A stretch of DNA of 64,000 nucleotides, taken from SIG299 sp051880375. Lineage in GTDB: Bacteria; Bacillota; Clostridia; Lachnospirales; Lachnospiraceae. The notes beneath the pieces are model-generated. The model was not told the DNA's origin, searched no databases, and saw only the letters and a list, made by a program, of their open reading frames with translations. Below, piece by piece: positions 15,305 through 23,506 of this stretch (positions within the stretch are counted from its first letter, which is position 1; every line of letters starts with the position of its first letter). The DNA lies in the NCBI GenBank assembly GCA_051880375.1, contig JBJENV010000060.1, positions 62,001 to 126,000 on the forward strand, given 5' to 3'. The position numbers and the translations under genes are program-made.

Positions 15305-17392
15305 ATGAATCACGAGGTGTATTTAAACAGGGTATTAAAAAGGCTTGCAGCGGCGGTGGAAGAACTGGAGCAGAAGATGGAGTTCAGACGCTCGGAAATT
15401 ACGAAGATGCAGGAGTACTACTGGGAGAGTTATACCGAATATGATGAATACGGATATGAAAAAAATGATAATGACCGGCTGCTCAGAGAGGAGGCAGATG
15501 CTCATAAGGAACTGGTAAAAAAGTATGCCCGCTACGTAAAGATGATGGATTCCCCGTATTTCGCGGCGATTACGTTCCGGTATGACGGCGAAGAGGAAGA
15601 AGAAACCTATTATATCGGCATCGGTGATTTTTCTCCGTCGAAAGCGGAGGCTCCGCTCATTTGCGACTGGCGTGCGCCGATTTCAAGCCTTTTTTATGAT
15701 TATGACATCGGCAGGGCATCTTTTCAGGCACCGGCCGGAGAAATTTTTGGTGACCTTACAAAGAAGTATCAGTTTAAAATAAAGATCGGAAAGCTTTTAT
15801 ATGTCATTGACAGTGATATTGTTGTGAATGATGAGGTACTGCAGCGGGAGCTTTCCATGAACGCAAATGCAAGGCTAAAAAGCATCGTCAGCACCATCCA
15901 GAAGGAACAGAATGCCATCATCCGGAATGAGGCGGATAAGATTCTGGTCATTCAGGGAAGCGCCGGTTCCGGGAAAACTTCGGTAGCGCTCCATCGGGTG
16001 GCATATCTGCTGTATCACCACAGAAAACAGCTGTCGGCGAACCAGATTTTGATTCTGTCGCCGAATCCGGTGTTTTCGGAGTATATTTCTCATATTCTGC
16101 CGGAGCTTGGTGAGGAAAACATTTTGGAAATGACGTTTGATTTGTATGCGTACCGGGAACTGAAGGCATACAAGGAGGCAGAAGACCGCTATCATTATCT
16201 GGAACGTCTGCTTTGTATGAGTGAGGAAGACGCAAAGGAATATCAGCAGAGTGTACAGGAAAAGCAGAGTAAGGAATACGTGGAGGAACTGAATCTGTTT
16301 GTGCTTACTCTGGAGGATTCCCTGATGAACTTTAAACCGCTTTCTTATAAGAAGTTAAGTAAGACGGAACAGGAGCTTCGCACATTGTTTTATGAAAAAT
16401 TCCCGGATATCCCGATTCTTTCAAGAATGAAGACGGTTGCCGACTATGTGATTGACGAAGAGGAAACACTGCTCGGCAGGGAATATGATGTATTGGAGCG
16501 CGGAATCGTAGAATCAAAGCTGGACAATATGTATGAGACAAAGAACCTGTTCACACTGTACAATCGTTTCTTAAGGGAAAGCGGCAGAACAGAGATTTCA
16601 GAGCTTGCAGAGCATATCCCGTATGAAGATGTCTATCCGATGCTTTATCTGAAGTATCTGCTGTCCGGCGGTGCGGTGCGGACCGGAATCAAGCATCTGA
16701 TTGTGGATGAAATGCAGGATTATTCCTACGTGCAGTTTTTATTGCTTGGGAAAATGTTTTCCTGCCCGATGACAATTTTAGGAGACAGGGAGCAGCAGGC
16801 GGCACCGGGGAAGCCGGATGCACAGGAACTGTGCAGGGACGTATTCGGCAAAAAGGCAAAGCTTTTGACTTTAAAAAAGAGCTATCGTTCCACCTTTGAA
16901 ATTTCGCAGTTTGCTAATGAGATTGCCGGAATTGAGGGTGAGGAAGCATTTGAGCGTCACGGCAGAAAACCGGAATACTTTTTAGCCGCAACCGAAAATG
17001 AAATGACAGAGAAGCTGTATTCTGTGCTGTCCGAAGAAAATATGGATATGCCGGAACATGGCAGGGAGCCGGAAACGGGCAGTATTTTTGAAACCACGGC
17101 GGTACTGACAAAGACATGGGAAGAGGCGCAGAAGCTTTATCTGGCGCTAAAGGACCGGCTGCCGGTTTCTCTCCTTTCTGCAGAGAGCAGTCACATGGAA
17201 AAGGGAATTGTGATTACGACGTTTTATCTGGCAAAAGGGCTGGAATTTGACAGTGTGCATGTGGCATATGTGCAAAAGGACACTTACTTTTCCGACTATC
17301 ACAGGCAGATTTTATATATTGCAGCAACGAGGGCACTGCATGAGCTTCACCTGTATGGAGTTGGAGAAAAAAGCGAACTTGTGAGCATATAA
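15305..17392 (+). CDS. HelD-like superfamily 1 helicase (RNA polymerase recycling factor type)
   Basis: The protein of 695 residues has the UvrD-like layout of HelD. It starts with a coiled-coil N-terminal arm (about 1-60), then CDWRAPISSLFYDYD (typical of HelD). The Walker A motif GSAGSGKTSVALHR begins at residue 218, followed by a variable middle domain. IVDEMQDYSYVQF is the Walker B/DExQ motif; ILGDREQQ and KKSYRST follow, and GLEFDSVHVAY and YIAATRALHELHL are the late helicase motifs. HelD binds RNA polymerase and uses ATP to release it from DNA. GTG at 15299 is in frame, but AGGGGAAGG (15291-15299) fits the ATG at 15305. It is monocistronic between its own promoter and that of the next gene. 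Confidence 0.85.
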   Translation: MNHEVYLNRVLKRLAAAVEELEQKMEFRRSEITKMQEYYWESYTEYDEYGYEKNDNDRLLREEADAHKELVKKYARYVKMMDSPYFAAITFRYDGEEEEETYYIGIGDFSPSKAEAPLICDWRAPISSLFYDYDIGRASFQAPAGEIFGDLTKKYQFKIKIGKLLYVIDSDIVVNDEVLQRELSMNANARLKSIVSTIQKEQNAIIRNEADKILVIQGSAGSGKTSVALHRVAYLLYHHRKQLSANQILILSPNPVFSEYISHILPELGEENILEMTFDLYAYRELKAYKEAEDRYHYLERLLCMSEEDAKEYQQSVQEKQSKEYVEELNLFVLTLEDSLMNFKPLSYKKLSKTEQELRTLFYEKFPDIPILSRMKTVADYVIDEEETLLGREYDVLERGIVESKLDNMYETKNLFTLYNRFLRESGRTEISELAEHIPYEDVYPMLYLKYLLSGGAVRTGIKHLIVDEMQDYSYVQFLLLGKMFSCPMTILGDREQQAAPGKPDAQELCRDVFGKKAKLLTLKKSYRSTFEISQFANEIAGIEGEEAFERHGRKPEYFLAATENEMTEKLYSVLSEENMDMPEHGREPETGSIFETTAVLTKTWEEAQKLYLALKDRLPVSLLSAESSHMEKGIVITTFYLAKGLEFDSVHVAYVQKDTYFSDYHRQILYIAATRALHELHLYGVGEKSELVSI

Positions 17393-17414
17393 TTATGCAA
17401 TTATTTGTCGTTGC

Positions 17415-17443
17415 TTGACAAAAAAATAAAAGAACAATATAAT
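17415..17443 (+). promoter_or_regulatory. Consensus sigma-A promoter of the zinc-ribbon protein
   Basis: TTGACA at 17415-17420 and TATAAT at 17438-17443 are exactly 17 bases apart with an A-rich spacer. Initiation would be expected near 17450, ahead of the GGAGG at 17505. Confidence 0.85.
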
Positions 17444-17514
17444 TCTAAGGTGTATTGCATTACTCTTGTACTATATTAAATTGCCGGTATTTAGACGGCA
17501 GAATGGAGGAGTTT

Positions 17515-19158
17515 ATGACTTGCAGTAAATGTGGTAAGGAAATTGCAGATGGCAGCACCGTCTGCCCGGAGTGCGGTGCGACACTCGATGAGGAAGTAAA
17601 AGAAACGGTTGCAGAGGAAACTGTAACGGAAGAAGCACCGGTGGAGGAAACGAAGACAGAACCGGAGCCTGCGACACAAGAGGTTGTGACAGAGGAGTCT
17701 GCGGCAGAAACACCATTGGAAACAGTAAAGCATGCGTTTCTCGGTCTTTCTAAAAATGCGAAAATCGCGATTGCAGCAGTAGCGGTTGTATTGGTTGTTC
17801 TGTTGATTGCCTGCTTCTCGGGCGGAAAGGATCGTTATACGCTGATGGAGTATGGCACCGGCTATTATCTTGAGGGACCGGATGAATTTTTGTTTAATCT
17901 GGAGGGAGATACCGTAGAGAGCGATGAAATGATATATACCGTATATCATAGTGCAGATGCTTCCCTGACGGCATTTCTTGACTTTGAGGATACTCTGTAT
18001 GTGATTGGGAAGAAGGGAATCATAAAGGTTAATGATGACGTAGATGCAGTACAGGTTTCCTTCTATGGCGATACGATTGCCTATGTAAAAGATACGGATG
18101 ACTACATCGGCTCACTGTATCTGTACAATGTATCCAAGGGAAAATCCACATTGATTGACAGGGATGTATACATTGATAATTTTGTACTTTCCCCGGACGG
18201 AAAATCGGTTGCCTATATTGGCGGTTGTGAGGCTTCGATATTTAGTGTAGAAGGTGACTTATACCTTTCCAAGAAAGGAAAGGAAGGAGAGAAGCTTTAT
18301 TCGAATTCCGTTCCGCTTGCAATTACAGACGGAGGTAAGCATGTATATTACGTCAAGGACAAAGAAAAGCTCTATGTGGATGATGAAAGGATTACGTCCG
18401 CTGTGTTTGGAACCTATTACTTCAATGTAGATAACACGGAGCTGCTTTATGAGAAGGACGGAAATACCTATTACTATACGTTAAAGTTTGAAAGCCCTGT
18501 GAAGTTAAAGGGAACTTCTTTCAGAAGTCTTGTGGCTCCGGCTGACATGGCGCAGCAGTTAACAACATCGTTCTATTATAATGTAGCTACTTATGGTATT
18601 GACACTTTCAATGAATCTCTGATTAATCTTAGCGGTGATGTTTACTATGTCAGCGATGAGGGAGAATCGGTAGAAAAAGTCGGCTCCATGCGTTCCTACC
18701 AGATGACGGCAGATGGGGAAAGCCTGATTTTCCGTGAGAGTGACGGTGATCTTCAATACATCAAGAACATACATAAGTCTTTGGAAGCAAAGCAGCTTGG
18801 TGACGACCTGGAAGCAGAAAGCTTTTCGGCCAGTAAGGATTTAAAGAAGGTTTACTATTTGAGCGATGGTGAACTGTTCTACTTAAAGGGGGATAAGGGT
18901 GTCAGAGTAGCAGACGAAGCAGATGCTTATATTTACAGCGACAAGTATGGTGTTGTTTACTTTATCTGTGATGAGGAACTGTTTTACGCTACTACAAAGG
19001 CAAAATCAAAGGAGAGAGTTCTCGGCGAGAGCGTTACCGGATTAATGCGTCTCGGAGACCAGATTATTTTCGGCTTTGAGGATGAAGACTATATGGAGTC
19101 GATTTGCAGAATCAGTGGCAAAAAGAAGACCGAAGTACTGGTGAGGGAAGAAGATTAA
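17515..19158 (+). CDS. Zinc-ribbon, single-pass membrane protein with large extracytoplasmic domain
   Basis: This 547-residue protein starts with a zinc ribbon (Cys3, Cys6, Cys17, Cys20). A Glu/Thr/Pro-rich linker (about 25-70) and one membrane helix (about 83-101) follow. The remaining 440 residues repeat short beta-strand units such as YVKD, YLSDGELFYLKGDKG and VYFICDEELFYATT, suggesting a beta-propeller-like or DUF5050-like outer domain. Family function is unknown. Zinc-ribbon anchors of this type are common in Clostridia membrane proteins. I chose ATG 17515 because GGAGG at 17505-17509 serves it; ATG 17503 is in frame but lacks a site. A consensus promoter suggests strong, constitutive expression. 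Confidence 0.7.
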   Translation: MTCSKCGKEIADGSTVCPECGATLDEEVKETVAEETVTEEAPVEETKTEPEPATQEVVTEESAAETPLETVKHAFLGLSKNAKIAIAAVAVVLVVLLIACFSGGKDRYTLMEYGTGYYLEGPDEFLFNLEGDTVESDEMIYTVYHSADASLTAFLDFEDTLYVIGKKGIIKVNDDVDAVQVSFYGDTIAYVKDTDDYIGSLYLYNVSKGKSTLIDRDVYIDNFVLSPDGKSVAYIGGCEASIFSVEGDLYLSKKGKEGEKLYSNSVPLAITDGGKHVYYVKDKEKLYVDDERITSAVFGTYYFNVDNTELLYEKDGNTYYYTLKFESPVKLKGTSFRSLVAPADMAQQLTTSFYYNVATYGIDTFNESLINLSGDVYYVSDEGESVEKVGSMRSYQMTADGESLIFRESDGDLQYIKNIHKSLEAKQLGDDLEAESFSASKDLKKVYYLSDGELFYLKGDKGVRVADEADAYIYSDKYGVVYFICDEELFYATTKAKSKERVLGESVTGLMRLGDQIIFGFEDEDYMESICRISGKKKTEVLVREED

Positions 19159-19207
19159 GCAAGAAGATTAGCAACAAAAAGCCGGACGGTTTTTGACAAA
19201 AAAGAAT

Positions 19208-19253
19208 GGCGCATAGGAGGAAGCAGCAACTTCTTCTTATGCGCCTGTTTTTT
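19208..19253. terminator. Bidirectional terminator between the zinc-ribbon gene and hisS
   Basis: GGCGCATA starting at 19208 pairs with TATGCGCC ending at 19245, and GGAGGAAG with CTTCTTC inside. A T6 run follows on the plus strand. On the minus strand ATTCTTTTTT follows, so it can serve both converging genes. Confidence 0.82.
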
Positions 19254-19302
19254 ATTCTGATGGTTTCTCACGTTTCAGTCATCGGGAGAAAAGCGGGAAA
19301 GC

Positions 19303-20544
19303 TTACTCCTGTGTAAATATCTTAAGTTCAGCGGCTTCATCGGTAATCAGACAGCCGTAGTAGCCGGCTTCCTCCAATTTACCAAACAGCTTGCCGAGCT
19401 TTTTCGGCTTTTCGAATAAGGTAACGTCATATTCGGAACGGTATTCATCCGCTTTTTTGATGGCGGTAACGACTTCTGTTTCCGGATAAATGACGGCAAG
19501 CTTCTTCCTTGCGGCAGGAATGGAAAATTTCTTGTCGGAAAGAATGCTGGCAATCCGCTCAAAGCCAATGGAAAAACCGACGGCCGGAATACTCTCACCG
19601 ATAAATTTACCGATCATGTTGTCGTAACGTCCGCCGCCTGCAATCGAGCTTCCGAAGTCAAGCGATTCCACCTCAAAAATGGTGCCGGTGTAGTAGCCCT
19701 GACCGCGTACTAAGGAACGGTCATACTCAATCTGATAGCGACCGCCGGAGAGGGCGCGGACAGCTTCCATAATAGAAGCAACGCTTTCAATCGCCTCGGT
19801 GTCGGTACAGTACTTTTTCGCTTCCTCCAGCGTGAACGGCGTAATGCTCATGGTAGAAACGAAGCGTTCTACGATATCTGCGGCAAAGCCCTTACCAAGC
19901 AGTTCTTCCTTGACGCCCTCTGCGCCGATTTTATCGAGTTTGTCAAACGTGATGCAGACACTGTCGGCATCCTCTGCGGTAAACCCTGCGGAATAAATGA
20001 GGTTCTTTAAGATGCGGCGGTCGTTAATGCGCACCTTGAAGTTTTCAATACCGATGGAAAGCAGCGCTTTTGCGGTGGTATCAATCAGCTCTACCTCGCA
20101 ATTTGTGGAGGAGGAACCTAAAATATCGATGTCACACTGTACGAATTCGCGAAGGCGGCCCTTCTGCGGACGCTCGGCGCGGAAAACACGGTCCATCTGG
20201 ATGACCTTAAACGGAGTACTTAAGTTTGCACGGTTGCATGCATAATAGCGGGAGAGCGGCAGTGTCAAATCATAGCGGAGACCGATATCGGCTAATTCCT
20301 TCGGATTGCCGTGCTCAAGTGCTTCGGCAAGCTTGTCGCCGCGCTTCATGACCTTGAAGATAAGTCCGAGGTTTTCTCCGCCTTCGCTCTTATCCAGGTT
20401 TTCAATGTCCTCTAAAATCGGAGTGGTAATGCGCTCAAATCCACAGGAGCGGTAGGTTTCTAATATTTTTCCCTGCAGATAATCGCGCAGGGCGGTTTCC
20501 TTTGGAAGATAGTCGTTTGTTCCTTTCACGGAAGTAAGTTTCAT
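19303..20544 (-). CDS. hisS: Histidyl-tRNA synthetase
   Basis: The 413-residue class II synthetase charges tRNA-His. It shows motif 1 near DLTLPLSRYYA, motif 2 FRAERPQKGRLREFVQCDIDILG and the His-specific LVRGQGYYTGTIFEVE, followed by GGGRYDNMIGKF and the class II motif 3 region GFSIGFERI. The last 90 residues form the anticodon-binding domain. The His A motif and full anticodon domain favour HisRS over the HisZ subunit, and no his biosynthesis genes are nearby. AAAGGAGGG precedes the ATG on the minus strand. It lies after rpsT and its terminator on the same strand and converges with the zinc-ribbon gene. Confidence 0.9.
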   Translation of the reverse strand: MKLTSVKGTNDYLPKETALRDYLQGKILETYRSCGFERITTPILEDIENLDKSEGGENLGLIFKVMKRGDKLAEALEHGNPKELADIGLRYDLTLPLSRYYACNRANLSTPFKVIQMDRVFRAERPQKGRLREFVQCDIDILGSSSTNCEVELIDTTAKALLSIGIENFKVRINDRRILKNLIYSAGFTAEDADSVCITFDKLDKIGAEGVKEELLGKGFAADIVERFVSTMSITPFTLEEAKKYCTDTEAIESVASIMEAVRALSGGRYQIEYDRSLVRGQGYYTGTIFEVESLDFGSSIAGGGRYDNMIGKFIGESIPAVGFSIGFERIASILSDKKFSIPAARKKLAVIYPETEVVTAIKKADEYRSEYDVTLFEKPKKLGKLFGKLEEAGYYGCLITDEAAELKIFTQE

Positions 20545-20600
20545 AGCAGGCCCTCCTTTTAAAATTAACTTATATTCTGCGCAGCCTTCGGTACGGCAGC

Positions 20601-20637
20601 AAAAAAAGAAAAAGGCTGTAGATTCACTACAGCCTTT
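20601..20637 (-). terminator. Terminator of rpsT
   Basis: On the minus strand AAAGGCTGTAG (20637-20627) pairs perfectly with CTACAGCCTTT (20621-20611), then TTCTTTTTTT follows. It is a strong intrinsic terminator just after rpsT and before hisS. Confidence 0.9.
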
Positions 20638-20664
20638 GATCGCATGTTTTACTTATTTATGTCA

Positions 20665-20928
20665 TTAAGCAATCTTGTTTACAGCCTTAGTGAGTCTGGA
20701 TACCTTTCTAGCAGCTGTATTCTTATGGAAGATGCCCTTTGCAGCAGCCTTATCGATTGCAACAACAGCTTCCTTTAAAGCATTAGCAGCGAGAGCCTTG
20801 TCTCCGGCAGCCACGGCAGACTCAACCTTCTTTGTTAATGTCTTAACCTTAGACTTAATCATTTTATTTCTTAAAGTCTTAGTCTCGATTACTCTGATTC
20901 TCTTCTTTGCAGACTTAATGTTAGCCAA
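20665..20928 (-). CDS. rpsT: Ribosomal protein S20, UUG start
   Basis: The 87-residue basic protein starts LANIKSAKKRIRVIETKTLRN and ends RKVSRLTKAVNKIA, the full pattern of S20, which binds 16S rRNA in the small subunit body. An ATG 15 bases further upstream is in frame, but it overlaps GGAGGTG. That site instead serves the TTG at 20928, so the true start is TTG, as in Escherichia coli rpsT. In E. coli the weak start is tied to autogenous control; the same here is inference. It has its own promoter (21026-21054) and terminator, and it is divergent from gpr, matching the B. subtilis neighbourhood. Confidence 0.92.
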   Translation of the reverse strand: MANIKSAKKRIRVIETKTLRNKMIKSKVKTLTKKVESAVAAGDKALAANALKEAVVAIDKAAAKGIFHKNTAARKVSRLTKAVNKIA

Positions 20929-21025
20929 TGAAAACACCTCCAATGCAATAATCTTGTTTTTCTTCTTGCATGATCTTGTCTAAATTGAAACAGGACACGG
21001 ACGTTTCAATCAAACATACTGTTTT

Positions 21026-21054
21026 ATCATAATACAAAGGGCGAATTATGTCAA
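21026..21054 (-). promoter_or_regulatory. Promoter of rpsT
   Basis: On the minus strand TTGACA (21054-21049) is 17 bases from TATGAT (21031-21026), with the rpsT site about 85 bases downstream. Confidence 0.8.
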
Positions 21055-21227
21055 GATGGAAAAACAATTTTTTGCCATAAAATTGTACCGGAAAGTGCGG
21101 TATGGAAACAGCAGTGCGGGATATATTTTCAGGAACGGCGGCATACTATAAGTATGAGGCATTGCAAAGCGGCGGTGATTTAAGTAAAGAGCGGGAAAAA
21201 TCAATAAGAGGAAAGCAGGTGGCGAAA

Positions 21228-22133
21228 ATGGCAAATTTCAGAACAGACCTTGCGCTTGAGGTGCGTGAGAGCTTTGAAGAAGACAATATAGAAGTATCCG
21301 GTGTAGCATTAAAGGAAGAAACCGGGAAAATGAAGGGCATCAAGGTGACAACGGTGGATATTATGAATGAGGACGGCGCGGCAGCCATGGGAAAGCCGAA
21401 GGGAACGTATATTACGATTGAAATCCCGGAGCTGCTTGCGGAGGAGGAAAAATGCCGTGTGGCTGCGGAAAAGGAAATTGAGACACAGCTTCTCAAACTG
21501 ATGAAGGGAAAGAAGGCAGGAAGCATTCTTGTCATCGGACTTGGTAACCGGGATATTACTGCAGATGCGCTTGGACCGCTTGTTGTAGAGGAACTGCTTG
21601 TGACAAGGCATTTTTTTAAGGAGTTTGGAGAAGAGTTCGGGGAAAAGCACGGCTATCAGAAGGTCAGCGCCATGGCACCGGGAGTGATGGCACAGACCGG
21701 TATGGAGACGATGGAAATGATCAAGGGAATCGTTAAGGAGACAAAGCCGGATCTGGTACTTGCGATTGATGCGCTTGCGGCAAAAAGCGTTCATCGTTTA
21801 AACACGACAATTCAGCTGACCGATACCGGAATCTGTCCGGGAGCGGGCATCGGAAACAACAGGCAGGCACTTAACGAGGAAAGCATCGGCAGACCGGTAT
21901 TGGCTCTCGGAGTTCCTACCGTGGTGGATGCCGGAACGATTGTGAGAGAAGGTATGGAGCAGTTTGCAAAAAGTCGTCCGGAGTTTCGGCATGAGGCAGA
22001 AGAGTTTTTGCAGCGTGATTTTACCGGGTTCGTAAAAAATATGTTTGTGACACCGAAAAACATTGATTGTTCGATTCGTTATGTCAGCGAGACGGTGGCA
22101 GACGGAATCAACCGCATCATTAAAAGTAAGTAG
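21228..22133 (+). CDS. gpr: Germination protease GPR
   Basis: This aspartic-type protease degrades small acid-soluble spore proteins at germination. The protein is 301 residues from this start. It begins MANFRTDLALEVRESF, where the TDLA block is the conserved N terminus seen near residue 14 of Bacillus GPR. It contains VIGLGNRDITADALGP, APGVMAQTGMET and VLAIDALAAKSVHRLNTTIQLTDTGICPGAG, all core GPR motifs. The frame is open from 21102, but the extra 42 residues lack family similarity, and AGGTGG at 21217-21222 fits ATG 21228. It is made as a zymogen in the forespore in Bacillus, under sigma-G; I could not identify such a promoter here. spoIIP follows after 11 bases. Confidence 0.92.
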   Translation: MANFRTDLALEVRESFEEDNIEVSGVALKEETGKMKGIKVTTVDIMNEDGAAAMGKPKGTYITIEIPELLAEEEKCRVAAEKEIETQLLKLMKGKKAGSILVIGLGNRDITADALGPLVVEELLVTRHFFKEFGEEFGEKHGYQKVSAMAPGVMAQTGMETMEMIKGIVKETKPDLVLAIDALAAKSVHRLNTTIQLTDTGICPGAGIGNNRQALNEESIGRPVLALGVPTVVDAGTIVREGMEQFAKSRPEFRHEAEEFLQRDFTGFVKNMFVTPKNIDCSIRYVSETVADGINRIIKSK

Positions 22134-22144
22134 CAGGTGAGCTG

Positions 22145-23389
22145 ATGAACCAGTTAAAACGTAAAGTGCATCGGTTCAGGGCAAGAATTTACGCAAGGCT
22201 TCCGAAAAACCGCAGCCTGTTAAAAGGCGGAATTCTCTGTATGCTTGTTCTGGGCATGATGTTATATTATAAAGTAAAGACGGCATTTCCGGAACTCTTT
22301 TTTAAGAAAGAAACAGCAGTTAGTGCAAGCTCGGGAAATGCTTCGGAAGGAACGGAGGAGAGCACGGCGGACAAGATGTCCGAGAATGACTACAAAGTAC
22401 CCGAAAACGGATATCTCAACGTGGAGTACGTGCAGGGCAGCGTAACACTGACAACACCGGTACCGACCAAAACACCGACCCTTCCTCCGGTGGAGTCAGT
22501 AAGCCCGGGAGAAGGGGCAGAAAAAACGGGAGAAGAAGAGGATACGGTAGAAACCGGTGCGGTTGTAGTGACGTCATTTACGGGACTTACGCCTGCCGCT
22601 CGTCCAAAGCTTTCGGACATCATAGGAAAACGGTATCTTCTTTCCAATCTAAATCAGCTCGGTTATCTGAAGGACACATTTTATATCGTGAACCAGACGA
22701 CAAAAATGACGGAAACGGATTTTAATGCCGAGCGCTTCTTAAAGACCGATTTGTCATTAAAAAAGAAGGCAGGCTCACCACAGATTCTGATTTATCATAC
22801 ACATGCCTCCGAGGCTTTCATAGACAGCCGGAGCGGAGTGAGGGAGGATACGGTGGTCGGCATGGGAGAACTGCTCGCAGAGTATCTTACGGAAAAGTAT
22901 GGATACACGGTACTGCACGATACGACGGTGTTTGACAAAAAGAACGGAGCCGACAACCGCAGTTATGCGTATAATGACGCACTTCCGTACACAGAAGAGC
23001 TCTTACAGCAGTATCCTGATATTAAGGTGATTATCGACCTGCACCGGGATGCCGGGGCAAAACGGGTGGCGACGATACAGGGAAAGCAGGTGGCAAAGGT
23101 GATGCTGTTTAACGGACTTTGCCGGAATACAAGCGGAGAGCTTACGCATCTTCCGAATAAAAATCTGTCATCCAATCTGGCGTTCAGTTTTCAGATGAAG
23201 CTCATCGGAGACGAAATGTATCCGGGACTGATGAACCGGATTTTCTTAAAGGATTACCGCTACAATATGCATCTTGCGGAGCGGTATCTGCTCATTGAAC
23301 TCGGAACGGAAAATAACACGGTCGAGGAAGCGTCCAATGCGATGGAGCCTCTCGCAGATGTACTGGCACAGGTACTCGGAGGCGTGTAG
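22145..23389 (+). CDS. spoIIP: Stage II sporulation protein P
   Basis: The 414-residue protein has a cytoplasmic N terminus rich in Arg and Lys, one membrane helix (about 28-44), a low-complexity linker rich in Glu, Thr and Pro (about 55-145) and a C-terminal cell-wall hydrolase domain. QILIYHTHASEAF gives the zinc-type catalytic His and Glu, and IKVIIDLHRDAG, NLAFS and LIELGTENNTVEEA follow. SpoIIP works with SpoIID and SpoIIM to thin septal peptidoglycan and drive engulfment. gpr-spoIIP-lepA is the order found in B. subtilis. The sequence shows no frame damage, so the host is expected to sporulate. Confidence 0.92.
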   Translation: MNQLKRKVHRFRARIYARLPKNRSLLKGGILCMLVLGMMLYYKVKTAFPELFFKKETAVSASSGNASEGTEESTADKMSENDYKVPENGYLNVEYVQGSVTLTTPVPTKTPTLPPVESVSPGEGAEKTGEEEDTVETGAVVVTSFTGLTPAARPKLSDIIGKRYLLSNLNQLGYLKDTFYIVNQTTKMTETDFNAERFLKTDLSLKKKAGSPQILIYHTHASEAFIDSRSGVREDTVVGMGELLAEYLTEKYGYTVLHDTTVFDKKNGADNRSYAYNDALPYTEELLQQYPDIKVIIDLHRDAGAKRVATIQGKQVAKVMLFNGLCRNTSGELTHLPNKNLSSNLAFSFQMKLIGDEMYPGLMNRIFLKDYRYNMHLAERYLLIELGTENNTVEEASNAMEPLADVLAQVLGGV

Positions 23390-23506
23390 AAAATACGCAT
23401 ATCAGGATGTGCGTATTTCTTGACAGGAGAGGAAGAATAAGTTACTATCATAGTTGGTGTAATTTGCGATAATAACTTATAAATAGAGTAAAGGAGCTAA
23501 CTACGA

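Noticed and set aside
21102..21227. N-terminal extension of GPR from the upstream ATG
   Set aside because: The extra 42 residues lack family similarity and ATG 21228 has the better ribosome-binding site with the conserved TDLA block right after it.
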